This document shows positions 1 through 7,727 of a stretch of 20,912 bases of DNA, one piece after another. The notes under the pieces were generated by a model that was not told the origin of the DNA, did no database searches, and worked only from the letters and a program-made list of their open reading frames with translations. Position 1 is the stretch's first letter. Each line of letters opens with the position of its first letter. Where the stretch lies: the NCBI GenBank assembly GCA_002348095.1, contig DDYT01000061.1, forward strand, positions 1-20,912. Reading direction: 5' to 3'. This DNA is from Erysipelotrichaceae bacterium UBA2227. Its GTDB lineage: Bacteria > Bacillota_I > Bacilli_A > Erysipelotrichales > Erysipelotrichaceae. Position numbers and translations under genes: made by a program.

Positions 1-740
1 GTGAGATGGGTGACTATCTTTATACCTACCCTCATCAAGTCACAAAAGGTGCCAAAGAAGTGACCTTTGAACGTTTTGACGGTGAAGGGATGATCACGAT
101 CCCCTTAGATCCCAAACTGGACGCAAAAGCCAACGCAAAAAAACTGTTTCAAAAGTATCAGAAAGGTCACAGCGGTCAGCCGCACATTCAACATCAGATC
201 GATTTGTGCCAAGAGGAAATCACGTATTTCGAAGCCCTTCAACAACAACTGGAAATCGCGGATGTGCAGGACGCCAAGGAAATCCGTCAGGAACTGGCGA
301 AGCGCGGGTATATGCCAGCCGTTGTATCAAAAATTCGCAGGCAAAAGGAAATCAGGCCCAATTACTTAACCGTTAAATTCAATGACCAAACGACGATCTA
401 TGTCGGTAAGAACAACCTTCAAAATGACTATCTGTCCTTCAAACTTGGCAGAAAGGATGATTGGTGGTTTCATGCCAAGGATACTCATGGCGCACATGTC
501 ATCGTCCAAACCGATAACTTCGATGAAGACGTTATCCGGGCATCGGCTCATTTAGCCGCCTACTACTCTAAAGCCCGCCACTCTTCCAGTGTTCCGGTGA
601 ATTACACGCAAGTCAAAAACATAAAAAAGATCCCTAAATCGGTTGCCGGTTTGGTAAGGATCTCTAACTATAAAACCATCTTCATTGATCCAGATGCAAG
701 TCTGATTCAGTCGTGGATGCTTAGAAAACAGAGAGTTTAA
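1..740 (+). CDS. rqcH: RqcH/Rqc2-family (NFACT, FbpA-like) ribosome quality control protein, C-terminal part
   Basis: This is the C-terminal ~245 residues of an NFACT-family protein. The reading frame is open to the window edge (the codon before the first ATG is GAG), so the 5' part, with the NFACT-N domain, lies outside. The visible part has the segment where bacterial homologues read 'KEVT...IPLDPKL', then a charged helical coiled-coil stretch (about residues 45-110 of the visible part). It ends in the NFACT-R (DUF814) domain with the characteristic GKNNLQNDYL and DWWFHAKDTHGAHV blocks. In known family members the protein binds obstructed 50S subunits carrying peptidyl-tRNA and recruits tRNA-Ala to add C-terminal alanine tails; older annotations call it fibronectin-binding protein A. 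It is cytosolic. The stop codon lies inside the terminator hairpin. I am confident of the family; the function is inferred from homologues. Confidence 0.9.
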   Translation, partial: EMGDYLYTYPHQVTKGAKEVTFERFDGEGMITIPLDPKLDAKANAKKLFQKYQKGHSGQPHIQHQIDLCQEEITYFEALQQQLEIADVQDAKEIRQELAKRGYMPAVVSKIRRQKEIRPNYLTVKFNDQTTIYVGKNNLQNDYLSFKLGRKDDWWFHAKDTHGAHVIVQTDNFDEDVIRASAHLAAYYSKARHSSSVPVNYTQVKNIKKIPKSVAGLVRISNYKTIFIDPDASLIQSWMLRKQRV

Positions 741-762
741 CTTAACTTTCTGTTTTTCTTTT
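725..762 (+). terminator. Intrinsic terminator of rqcH
   Basis: Arms 725-737 (AAAACAGAGAGTT) and 744-756 (AACTTTCTGTTTT) pair over 13 bp with one G-U wobble and a 6-nt loop. A T-rich tail follows. The stop codon of rqcH (738-740) is in the loop. Confidence 0.8.
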
Positions 763-837
763 CAAATGAATAAAACTGGACTGCCACAGCTTTGATTTAT
801 GCTCTCCTTTTGTACACAAAAAGCCAACGCATTTCAA

Positions 838-865
838 ATTTGAAAAACCGCTTATTCAGCGGTTT
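838..865 (-). terminator. Intrinsic terminator of the P-type ATPase gene
   Basis: Arms 845-852 (AAACCGCT) and 858-865 (AGCGGTTT) form a perfect 8-bp stem with a 5-nt loop. Read on the minus strand it runs into a T5 tract at 843-847. The stem overlaps the stop codon of the ATPase gene. The only other structure between the two convergent genes is a palindrome, TTCAAATTTGAA (833-844), just beyond the U-tract. Confidence 0.8.
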
Positions 866-3425
866 GATTGGATACTAACTTCCAAAACTCAAATAACAAT
901 AGCGGTATCAGAGATAGCCCCATGATCCAACCCCAGTTCTGTAAGCTTACCGAGGTCAGCTTAAATATGCTTTGTATCGGCGGGATCAGCAATACTCCAA
1001 ACATCATCGCCATATTCACGATGATCGCCAGCCATAAGTATTTATTGACAAACAAAGATTTCAGTATGGACACCCTTCCGGAATGCACATAGAAAGAGAA
1101 GAACAGCTGTGAGAATCCGAGCACAGAGAAAGCCATGGTACGGCCGCTTTCAATGTTGATCTGATTGCCCAACAAGAAAGCTGCCGTCGTCACAGTACCA
1201 ATCAATGTGCCACCCAATAAGATCCGAATGACCATCGATTTACCCATTAGTGATTTTGATGTATCGGGTTTGCGACTCATAATCCCTTCCTGCGCCGGAT
1301 CGACACCCAGCGCTAACGCTGGAAGTGAATCCGTCACTAAATTAATCCAAAGAATATGGATGGCTAATAATGGCAGCGGCCAGTTCAGCAGTACCGCCAA
1401 CAACAGCACAAACAGTTCGCCGGCATTACAGCTGAGCAAATAAGAAATCGCCTTGGTAATGTTGTCTCGAATCCGACGTCCTTCTTCGACTGCTGATACC
1501 ACGGTCGCAAAGTTATCATCGGTCAATACCATATCCGCCGCACTTTTCGCAACTTCGGTTCCGACGATGCCCATCGCCGCTCCGATATCCGCTTTTTTCA
1601 GAGCCGGAGCATCATTGACCCCGTCACCCGTCATCGCTACGATATCGTCATGACGTTTCCAAGCCGCAATTATGCGCATTTTATGTTCAGGGGAAACCCG
1701 TGCGTAAACGCCGATGGATTTGACTCGCTCAAACAACTCATCATCACTCATCGCATCGAGATCCACCCCGCTGATCACCGAAAGATCATCACGCAGTAAA
1801 CCGATTTCTTTACCGATGGCTTTCGCCGTCAGCGCATGGTCACCGGTAATCATGACCACACCGATCCCAGCCTGCTTACACTTGACGATCGCCTCCGTCA
1901 CTTCCGGACGAGGAGGATCGATCATCCCGGTCAGACCGATAAACACCGCATCGCTCTCTAAGGTGACATCCCCATCAATGACTTCACCATTGACCTCTTT
2001 AAACGCAGCGGCCAGTACGCGCAGCGCATCCTGTGCCATCCGCTGATTTTGTTGCCGAATGATTTTCTTATCTTCGTCACTGATCGACCGGATATTCCCG
2101 TTATCAAGAATATACGATGCAATGTTTAATATCTCATCGACCCCGCCCTTGATATAGGCCAAGGTCTCCTCTTTATAACTGTGAACCGTCGTCATACGCT
2201 TACGCCCGGAATCAAACGGAACTTCCGCGATCCGGGGATACTGACGAAGAACTTTTTCATCAATAAAATCATCTGCCCAATCGGCCAGGGCGGTTTCGGT
2301 GGGATCGCCCTGCCACTGTCCATCGACCAGACGGGCATCATTGCACAAACGGTTGGCCAATGCCAGTGTTTCCAGATGCTGATCACTACTGACCCAATAT
2401 TCTGTGACTTTCATTTTATTCTGGGTCAGCGTTCCGGTTTTATCCGAACAGATCACCGTCGTCGATCCCAACGTTTCTACAGATGGAAGCGTCCGGATGA
2501 TGGCATTGCGCTCAACCATTCGGGATACACCCAACGCCAAAACGATCGTCGAAACGGTCGGCAGACTTTCCGGAATGATGGCGACCGCCAACGATACGGC
2601 CGTCAGAAACATTTCAAACGGTTCTTTTCCTTCCAAGACACCGACAAAAAAGATTGCGGCACAGGCGAGTAACGCCACGATGCCCAACACTTTCCCCAGC
2701 TGATTGAGCTGCTTCTGCAACGGTGTCAGCTCGACCTCCGATTTGCTCAGCATTTTCGCGATTTTACCGACCTCGGTGTTCATGCCGGTTGCCGTAACTA
2801 ACCCGGCACCGCGGCCATAAGTTACCTGACCGGAAGCATAGGCCATATTCAAACGATCGCCCAACGGCGATTTTTCACTGATGACTTTCGAAGCATCTTT
2901 GGTCACGGGGACGGATTCCCCGGTCAGTGATGCTTCCTGAATCTGCAGGCTGCTCGTTTTGATCAGACGCATATCCGCATTGACCAGATCGCCGGTTTCT
3001 AATATAAGAATATCCCCGGGAACCACCAGGTTTTTGGTAATGACCTTCTCCTGGCCTTCACGCAATACCCGTGAAGTCGGAGCAGACAGATCTTCCAGTG
3101 CTTTGAGTGCAGTCTCCGCTTTGGCTTCCTGTATATACCCCAAAATCGCATTGATGATGACAATGGCCATAATGATGCCGGCATCCACGACTTCCCCAAG
3201 CAAACCGCTGATCAACGCCGCAATGATCAGAATGATGATCATCACATCTTTAAACTGATCGAGAACGGCCATCAGAAAACTTTTCTTTTTCGCCGCATCC
3301 AACTGATTATACCCGTAGGTGTCTAACCGCTCTTTTGCTTCTGCTTCACTGAGTCCCTGATGAACATCTCTGTCACTTACGGACTCTTCAACCGATAAGG
3401 TATGCCATAAAGTTTCTTGATCCAT
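852..3425 (-). CDS. Type II (Ca2+/Mn2+-type) P-type cation-transporting ATPase
   Basis: A full-length 857-residue P-type ATPase of the plasma membrane. It has an N-terminal cation-ATPase domain, the actuator motif TGES (168-171), the TM4 motif PESLP (285-289), the phosphorylation motif DKTGT with Asp328, TGDHALTA, and the hinge motif TGDGVNDAP (599-607). TM5 carries Asn667 and Glu670 (CNAGE) and TM6 carries Asn695 and Asp699 (INLVTDSLP), the ligand set of type IIA Ca2+/Mn2+ pumps rather than Na+/K+ or heavy-metal pumps. I chose ATG 3425 because AGGAG sits seven bases upstream and the family's N-terminal domain starts there. The in-frame ATG at 3530 falls inside a structured leader. That leader looks like a Mn2+-sensing riboswitch, so Mn2+ efflux is the favoured role, as for lactococcal YoaB and pneumococcal MgtA; Ca2+ export remains possible. 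It is monocistronic and divergent from the marR-ABC operon. Confidence 0.9.
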   Translation of the reverse strand: MDQETLWHTLSVEESVSDRDVHQGLSEAEAKERLDTYGYNQLDAAKKKSFLMAVLDQFKDVMIIILIIAALISGLLGEVVDAGIIMAIVIINAILGYIQEAKAETALKALEDLSAPTSRVLREGQEKVITKNLVVPGDILILETGDLVNADMRLIKTSSLQIQEASLTGESVPVTKDASKVISEKSPLGDRLNMAYASGQVTYGRGAGLVTATGMNTEVGKIAKMLSKSEVELTPLQKQLNQLGKVLGIVALLACAAIFFVGVLEGKEPFEMFLTAVSLAVAIIPESLPTVSTIVLALGVSRMVERNAIIRTLPSVETLGSTTVICSDKTGTLTQNKMKVTEYWVSSDQHLETLALANRLCNDARLVDGQWQGDPTETALADWADDFIDEKVLRQYPRIAEVPFDSGRKRMTTVHSYKEETLAYIKGGVDEILNIASYILDNGNIRSISDEDKKIIRQQNQRMAQDALRVLAAAFKEVNGEVIDGDVTLESDAVFIGLTGMIDPPRPEVTEAIVKCKQAGIGVVMITGDHALTAKAIGKEIGLLRDDLSVISGVDLDAMSDDELFERVKSIGVYARVSPEHKMRIIAAWKRHDDIVAMTGDGVNDAPALKKADIGAAMGIVGTEVAKSAADMVLTDDNFATVVSAVEEGRRIRDNITKAISYLLSCNAGELFVLLLAVLLNWPLPLLAIHILWINLVTDSLPALALGVDPAQEGIMSRKPDTSKSLMGKSMVIRILLGGTLIGTVTTAAFLLGNQINIESGRTMAFSVLGFSQLFFSFYVHSGRVSILKSLFVNKYLWLAIIVNMAMMFGVLLIPPIQSIFKLTSVSLQNWGWIMGLSLIPLLLFEFWKLVSNQTAE

Positions 3426-3445
3426 GATTTTCTCCTGTTTGGTAG

Positions 3446-3475
3446 AAAAAAAGACTCTACCCGTCGATAAAGTCT
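3446..3475 (-). terminator. Leader terminator (riboswitch expression platform) before the P-type ATPase
   Basis: On the minus strand AGACTTTATC (3475-3466) pairs with GGTAGAGTCT (3461-3452) over 10 bp, including two G-U pairs, with loop GACG. A T6 run follows at 3451-3446, about 20 nt before the start codon. The 5' arm contains CTTTA (3472-3468), which can instead pair with TAAAG at 3548-3544 to close the upstream aptamer. The two structures are therefore mutually exclusive. Confidence 0.75.
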
Positions 3476-3548
3476 CAAACTTCACACAGTATCCGGGCAA
3501 ATTGCCGTGTTGACGAACACTGAACCACATGGGTGTTTACTCCCTTTA
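3468..3548 (-). ncRNA. Candidate yybP-ykoY (Mn2+) riboswitch aptamer
   Basis: On the minus strand I can fold P1.1 (TAAAG 3548-3544 with CTTTA 3472-3468), then an internal loop with GGAGT on the 5' side (3543-3539) and GAGA on the 3' side (3476-3473). P1.2 follows (AAAC 3538-3535 with GTTT 3480-3477), then a small P2 hairpin and a long P3 arm closed by CAGTGT/ATACTG. The P3 arm contains TCAACACGG. The AAAGGGAGTA loop and the TCAANACG loop match my memory of the two docking loops that bind Mn2+ in yybP-ykoY RNAs, which usually read GGGGAGUA. Here one G of the L1 run is missing or lies in the stem. The element lies between a canonical promoter and a P-type ATPase, a known target of this class. 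Ligand binding should favour P1 and disrupt the terminator, giving an ON switch. No covariance search was possible. Confidence 0.72.
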
Positions 3549-3557
3549 ACAAAGAAA

Positions 3558-3586
3558 AGTATAGAGCAAATCAACACCATTGTCAA
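3558..3586 (-). promoter_or_regulatory. Promoter of the P-type ATPase leader
   Basis: On the minus strand, -35 TTGACA (3586-3581), a 17-bp spacer and -10 TATACT (3563-3558). Transcription would start near 3551, giving a leader of about 125 nt and placing the riboswitch at its very 5' end. Confidence 0.8.
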
Positions 3587-3612
3587 ACTCCTCAAGACAC
3601 TTTGCTCTGTGA

Positions 3613-3640
3613 TTGACAACCTCAAATAAAGGCGTATAAT
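3613..3640 (+). promoter_or_regulatory. Promoter of the marR-ABC exporter operon
   Basis: -35 TTGACA (3613-3618), a 16-bp spacer and a perfect -10 TATAAT (3635-3640). It lies back to back with the ATPase promoter. Confidence 0.8.
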
Positions 3641-3651
3641 ACATAGTGATT

Positions 3652-3675
3652 AATAGTTAAGCATGTTTAACTATT
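3652..3675 (+). promoter_or_regulatory. Probable MarR operator
   Basis: A perfect inverted repeat: AATAGTTAA (3652-3660), 6-nt spacer GCATGT, TTAACTATT (3667-3675). It sits just downstream of the -10 box and directly before the ribosome binding site. This is the expected place for autorepression by the MarR protein encoded next. Confidence 0.7.
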
Positions 3676-3687
3676 TTGGAGGTGACC

Positions 3688-4152
3688 ATGTTCAACGGAT
3701 TTCATAAAGACAAAGATACCGAAACCATTCATCGATTCATGCATCATTTTAAACCCCGGCCCAGACAGAGCGACTTGAGGCCAAGTGAAATCATGGTACT
3801 GATGATGATTGCCCGTACAACCGAACAGAACAAGAGCTCCCCTTTCCCTTCTCAGATAAGCAAAGCCCTCAATCTCTCACGGCCGGCTATTACACCGATC
3901 CTCAATCAGCTGGAAAAAATGGGGTATATTATCCGCCAGTTTGATCCGATCGACCGCCGAAAAACGCGCATCGTGATCCAAGCCAAAGCCATGGATGCCT
4001 TTATGGCCAACTGCTCCATGTATCAGAAGCAGATTGATCTGCTGAAAGATCAGATGAAAGAGGATTTTGATATGATGCTCATTTTGATGGAAAAAGCCAA
4101 CACCCTCTTATCCAACCAACCGAAGGAGAATACCGATGAAGAAAGTATTTAG
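3688..4152 (+). CDS. MarR-family transcriptional regulator of the ABC exporter
   Basis: A 154-residue winged-helix repressor of the usual MarR length. The recognition region is visible as QISKALNLSRPAITPILNQL (about 59-78), followed by the wing with the family hallmark DPIDRRKTRI (about 88-97). The C-terminal helix is the dimerisation part. The start is ATG 3688 with GGAGGTGA immediately upstream; a TTG four codons earlier lies within the RBS and is unlikely. The gene leads a three-gene operon and overlaps the next start by 17 nt. By analogy with many Firmicutes marR-ABC-ABC operons it probably represses its own operon through the inverted repeat at 3652-3675 and is released by a small molecule. 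The inducer cannot be read from the sequence. Confidence 0.9.
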   Translation: MFNGFHKDKDTETIHRFMHHFKPRPRQSDLRPSEIMVLMMIARTTEQNKSSPFPSQISKALNLSRPAITPILNQLEKMGYIIRQFDPIDRRKTRIVIQAKAMDAFMANCSMYQKQIDLLKDQMKEDFDMMLILMEKANTLLSNQPKENTDEESI

Positions 4153-5866
4153 TTATCTCAAATATTATTGGTGGCAGATCCCGCTGATTTTTGCCTTGGT
4201 TTTCAGTCAGACCCTGCTGGAACTCGAACTGCCCGACTACATGAGCCGCATCATCAACGAAGGAATTCTGACCAAAGACACCGCGCTGATCATCGAAATC
4301 GGCACGCAGATGTTACTGATTTCTTTGGCCGTATCCGCCTTGGCCATTACGGTCAGCTTTATCTCCGCCCGGATCGGTGCCGGCTTATCCAACCGCTTAA
4401 GAAAAGACTTATTCGTAAAGATTGAAAACTTCTCATTGATCGAATTTGAAAAATTTACCACCGCATCGCTGATTACCCGCAACACCAACGATGTTCAGCA
4501 GGTGCAGATGATCATCACCATGATGCTGAGAATGATGATATCTGCTCCGCTGTATGCGATCATCGGCTTTTCAAAGGCGTATGCCCTCAATGCATCGATG
4601 TCCTGGATCTTTGCGGTGGTCATCCCGCTGCTCGTCTTTATGATCGTCACCTTGTTCTTTCTGGTGACGCCACGCTTTAAACTCGTACAGACACTGATCG
4701 ACAAACTCAATCTGGCGGCCCGTGAAAATCTCACCGGTATCCGCGTCATTCGCGCATTTAATGCCCAATCCTCACAAGAGGAAAGATTCCATGACGTCAG
4801 CGAGCAAGTACGCGTCAACAACACGACGCTGCATCGCACGATGTCCTTTATGCAGCCGGGCATCATGCTGATCATGAGCTTATCTACCATTTTGATCGTG
4901 TGGGTCGGGGCAGACCGAATCAATGCCGGGACCCTCAATGTCGGCGACATGCTCGCCTTCATTCAGTATGCCACCTCTATGTTGTTCTCCTTTGTGATGC
5001 TCTCGATGGCTTTTATCATGTATCCCCGGGCGGCAGTCAGCGGTAAGCGTATCGCCGAAGTACTGGAAGTTGAGCCGACCATCACCGATCCGACATATCC
5101 TAAAACCAATGAGTGCTCCCTTTGCGGAGAAATCACCTTTGAACATGTATACTTCCGCTATCCCGATGCCCAGGAGGATGTGCTTCGCGATATTTCCTTT
5201 ACGGCCAAAGCCGGCTCGACGACCGCCTTTATCGGGTCGACCGGATCAGGAAAATCAACCATCGTCAATCTGATCCCGCGGTTTTATGATGTGACTTCCG
5301 GATCGATCAAGATCGACGGCATCGATATCCGCGATTACAAACAGACGACTTTACGCGATAAAATCGGTTATATCCCGCAAAAAGGCGTGTTGTTCTCCGG
5401 AACGATCGACAGCAATATCCGCTACGGAACCGTGGATGCAAAAGATGAAGATATTACGGAAGCTTTGGAAATCGCTCAGGCGAAAGAAATCATTGCGGAG
5501 AAAGCTGAAGGTCTTGATTATCTGATTGCTCAAGGCGCAACCAATGTGTCCGGCGGTCAGAAACAGCGCTTATCCATTGCCCGTGCTTTAGCCAAAAAGC
5601 CGGAGATTTACATCTTTGATGACAGTTTCTCGGCACTCGATTATAAGACGGATTCGCTTTTAAGAAAAGCAATTAAAGAAAAACTGTCGGATGCCACCGT
5701 GCTGATCGTCGGACAGCGGGTCAGTACGATCCGCCACGCCGATCAGATCGTCGTTTTGGAAAACGGTGCCGTCGTCGGTGTGGGCACACATCATCAGTTA
5801 CTAAAACAATGTCCGGTTTATATGGAAATCGCTGCTTCGCAGCTGAGTAAGGAGGAATACGCATGA
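4136..5866 (+). CDS. ABC exporter half-transporter, degenerate-site subunit (LmrC/BmrC/TM287-like)
   Basis: A 576-residue fusion of a six-helix exporter membrane domain (about 1-310) and a nucleotide-binding domain. The NBD has Walker A GSTGSGKST (367-375), C-loop VSGGQ (471-475) and Walker B IYIFDD (491-496). Asp496 replaces the catalytic glutamate and Gln527 replaces the switch histidine (GQRVSTI), so this chain's own ATP site should be nearly inactive. That pattern is the hallmark of one partner in heterodimeric exporters such as LmrCD, BmrCD and TM287/288. The ATG at 4136 has AGGAG upstream and overlaps marR by 17 nt; the stop overlaps the next gene as ATGA. It works in the cytoplasmic membrane with the following gene, probably exporting a hydrophobic drug, peptide or lipid. 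The substrate is unknown. Confidence 0.9.
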   Translation: MKKVFSYLKYYWWQIPLIFALVFSQTLLELELPDYMSRIINEGILTKDTALIIEIGTQMLLISLAVSALAITVSFISARIGAGLSNRLRKDLFVKIENFSLIEFEKFTTASLITRNTNDVQQVQMIITMMLRMMISAPLYAIIGFSKAYALNASMSWIFAVVIPLLVFMIVTLFFLVTPRFKLVQTLIDKLNLAARENLTGIRVIRAFNAQSSQEERFHDVSEQVRVNNTTLHRTMSFMQPGIMLIMSLSTILIVWVGADRINAGTLNVGDMLAFIQYATSMLFSFVMLSMAFIMYPRAAVSGKRIAEVLEVEPTITDPTYPKTNECSLCGEITFEHVYFRYPDAQEDVLRDISFTAKAGSTTAFIGSTGSGKSTIVNLIPRFYDVTSGSIKIDGIDIRDYKQTTLRDKIGYIPQKGVLFSGTIDSNIRYGTVDAKDEDITEALEIAQAKEIIAEKAEGLDYLIAQGATNVSGGQKQRLSIARALAKKPEIYIFDDSFSALDYKTDSLLRKAIKEKLSDATVLIVGQRVSTIRHADQIVVLENGAVVGVGTHHQLLKQCPVYMEIAASQLSKEEYA

Positions 5867-7698
5867 CCCGCGGTCCACGTATGGGCGGTCCGATGATGGC
5901 AATGCAAGGCGGTGCCAAAGCCAAAAACTTTAAGTCGACCCTGTTCCGTCTCGTCCGTTTTTCCTCTGATTACTGGTTTCAATTGATTCTTATCTTCATC
6001 CTGGCCATCGCCGGAACGATCTTCGCGATTTTCTCCCCGCGACTGCTGGGCGATATCACAACCAAGATTTTCGAAGGAGCCATGATGATTTTCATGGGCA
6101 TTCCCGGCGCATCGATCGATATGACTTATGTGTCACAGATGCTGCTGATCATGCTGGCCTTATACATCGCTTCTTCAGCCTTTACCTATCTGCAGTCCTT
6201 TCTGATGGCCGGAGTGTCGCAGAAAATCACGTATACCTTCCGCCGGATGATTACCGAAAAGATCAGTAAAGTTCCGCTGAAGTATTATGACAGCGAACCT
6301 TTCGGTGATATTCTCAGCCGGATTACCAACGATGTCGATACGATCGCCAACTCCCTTCAACAATCCGTGACTTCGGTCGTAACTTCTGTGACTACGGTCA
6401 TCGGTATTCTCATCATGATGCTGAGCATCAATATTCCCATGACGATGATATCCTTGATCAGCCTGCCTGTCAGTCTGGTACTGATCGGATCGATCGTCAA
6501 AGTCGGACAAAACTATTTCCGGCAGCGCGCATCAAAACTGGGTGAGCTCAACGGGATGATCGAAGAGAATTTCGGAGCTCACAGCATCGTCAAAGCATTT
6601 AACGCTGAACAGCGCTCGATCAGAAAGTTTGATCAGCTCAGCGATTCTCTGACCGAAACGACCTGGAAGGCCGAGTTTATTTCCGGCATGATGATGCCGA
6701 TCATTTCCTTTATATCCAATCTGTCCTATGTGGCTGTCGTCGTTTTGGGCGGTTATCTGGTCGTCGACGGAAAAATCAAAGTCGGCGATATTCAATCGTT
6801 TATTCAGTATACCCGCAACTTCTCCCAGCCGATCAACCAGACGGCGCAGATTGCCAATGTGTTACAGTCAACAGTAGCAGCGGCTGAGCGCGTCTTTGAA
6901 TTCTTGGATGAATCCGAAGAACCTCAGGAAAGTGAAAATCCCATCACTCTCGAACAGGTCGAAGGATCGGTCCGTTTTGAGAATGTATCGTTTGGTTATT
7001 CCTCGGACAACGTGTTTATTCAGGGCTTGAACATCGATGTCAAGCCGGGGCAGCGCATCGCCATCGTCGGTCCGACCGGTGCCGGTAAGACGACACTGAT
7101 CAACCTGTTGATGCGCTTCTATGATGTCAGTCAGGGCAGCATCAAAATCGACGGGGTTGATATCAAAGACATGAAACGCAAAGATTTACGCAAAATATTC
7201 GGCATGGTGTTGCAGGATACCTGGCTGTTTAATGCCACGATCCGCGAGAACATCGCTTTCTCCAACCCGAAGGCATCCATCGAAGATATCGTCCGGGCCG
7301 CAGATAATGCCAAGGCCGATCACTTTATCAAAACCCTTCCCGATGGTTATGACATGGTCATCAATGAGGAAGCCAGCAACATCTCTGCCGGTCAGAAGCA
7401 GTTGCTCACGATTGCCCGGGCGTTCTTGGCCGATCCGGCAATTCTCATTCTCGATGAAGCGACCAGTTCGGTCGATACCCGTACGGAAGTGCTCATTCAG
7501 AAAGCCATGAGCAAACTGATGCGCGGACGTACCAGTTTCATCATTGCCCACCGACTGTCCACCATCCGTGATGCCGATAATATCCTGGTCATCAATCAGG
7601 GTTCGGTCGTCGAACAAGGCACTCATACCCAGCTGATGGAGAAAAACGGTTTCTATGCCCAACTGTATCAAAGTCAGTTTGAGTTTACTTCAGCATAA
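5863..7698 (+). CDS. ABC exporter half-transporter, catalytic subunit (LmrD/BmrD/TM288-like)
   Basis: A 611-residue exporter half-molecule. A basic, Gly/Met-rich N-terminal extension (1-25) precedes the six-helix membrane domain (about 30-345). The NBD has Walker A GPTGAGKTT (403-411), C-loop ISAGQ (507-511, not the canonical LSGGQ), Walker B ILILDE with catalytic Glu532, and switch His563. Its intact Walker B and His would face the canonical C-loop of the previous subunit to make the hydrolysing site. Its own altered C-loop faces the degenerate site of the partner. The two chains therefore complement each other as expected for an asymmetric heterodimer. The start overlaps the previous stop by 4 nt (ATGA), implying translational coupling and fixed stoichiometry. 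A strong terminator follows. Confidence 0.92.
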   Translation: MTRGPRMGGPMMAMQGGAKAKNFKSTLFRLVRFSSDYWFQLILIFILAIAGTIFAIFSPRLLGDITTKIFEGAMMIFMGIPGASIDMTYVSQMLLIMLALYIASSAFTYLQSFLMAGVSQKITYTFRRMITEKISKVPLKYYDSEPFGDILSRITNDVDTIANSLQQSVTSVVTSVTTVIGILIMMLSINIPMTMISLISLPVSLVLIGSIVKVGQNYFRQRASKLGELNGMIEENFGAHSIVKAFNAEQRSIRKFDQLSDSLTETTWKAEFISGMMMPIISFISNLSYVAVVVLGGYLVVDGKIKVGDIQSFIQYTRNFSQPINQTAQIANVLQSTVAAAERVFEFLDESEEPQESENPITLEQVEGSVRFENVSFGYSSDNVFIQGLNIDVKPGQRIAIVGPTGAGKTTLINLLMRFYDVSQGSIKIDGVDIKDMKRKDLRKIFGMVLQDTWLFNATIRENIAFSNPKASIEDIVRAADNAKADHFIKTLPDGYDMVINEEASNISAGQKQLLTIARAFLADPAILILDEATSSVDTRTEVLIQKAMSKLMRGRTSFIIAHRLSTIRDADNILVINQGSVVEQGTHTQLMEKNGFYAQLYQSQFEFTSA

Positions 7699-7700
7699 AC

Positions 7701-7727
7701 AAACACTGCGCCAAAAGCGCAGTGTTT
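7701..7727. terminator. Bidirectional terminator between the exporter operon and the metalloprotease gene
   Basis: A perfect 11-bp stem, AAACACTGCGC (7701-7711) and GCGCAGTGTTT (7717-7727), with loop CAAAA. On the plus strand it is followed by ATTTTAATTTATT. On the minus strand the T-tract is weaker (GTTTATG). It serves convergent genes and overlaps the stop codon of the minus-strand gene. Confidence 0.8.

Noticed and set aside
6..740. ATG at 6 as a true start of a 244-residue gene
   Set aside because: The frame is open upstream and the protein lacks the N-terminal NFACT domain; it is the tail of a longer rqcH.
2181..2672. 163-residue plus-strand open frame opposite the P-type ATPase
   Set aside because: Antisense shadow of a clearly conserved coding region; no ribosome binding site or recognisable domain.
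4495..4962. 155-residue minus-strand open frame inside the first ABC subunit
   Set aside because: Shadow frame opposite conserved exporter sequence; composition is not protein-like.
4136..5866. First ABC subunit as an inactivated pseudogene because the catalytic Glu and His are missing
   Set aside because: The substitutions are the standard pattern of heterodimeric exporters and the rest is intact.
7186..7671. 161-residue minus-strand open frame inside the second ABC subunit
   Set aside because: Lies opposite Walker B/C-loop sequence and has no start signal.
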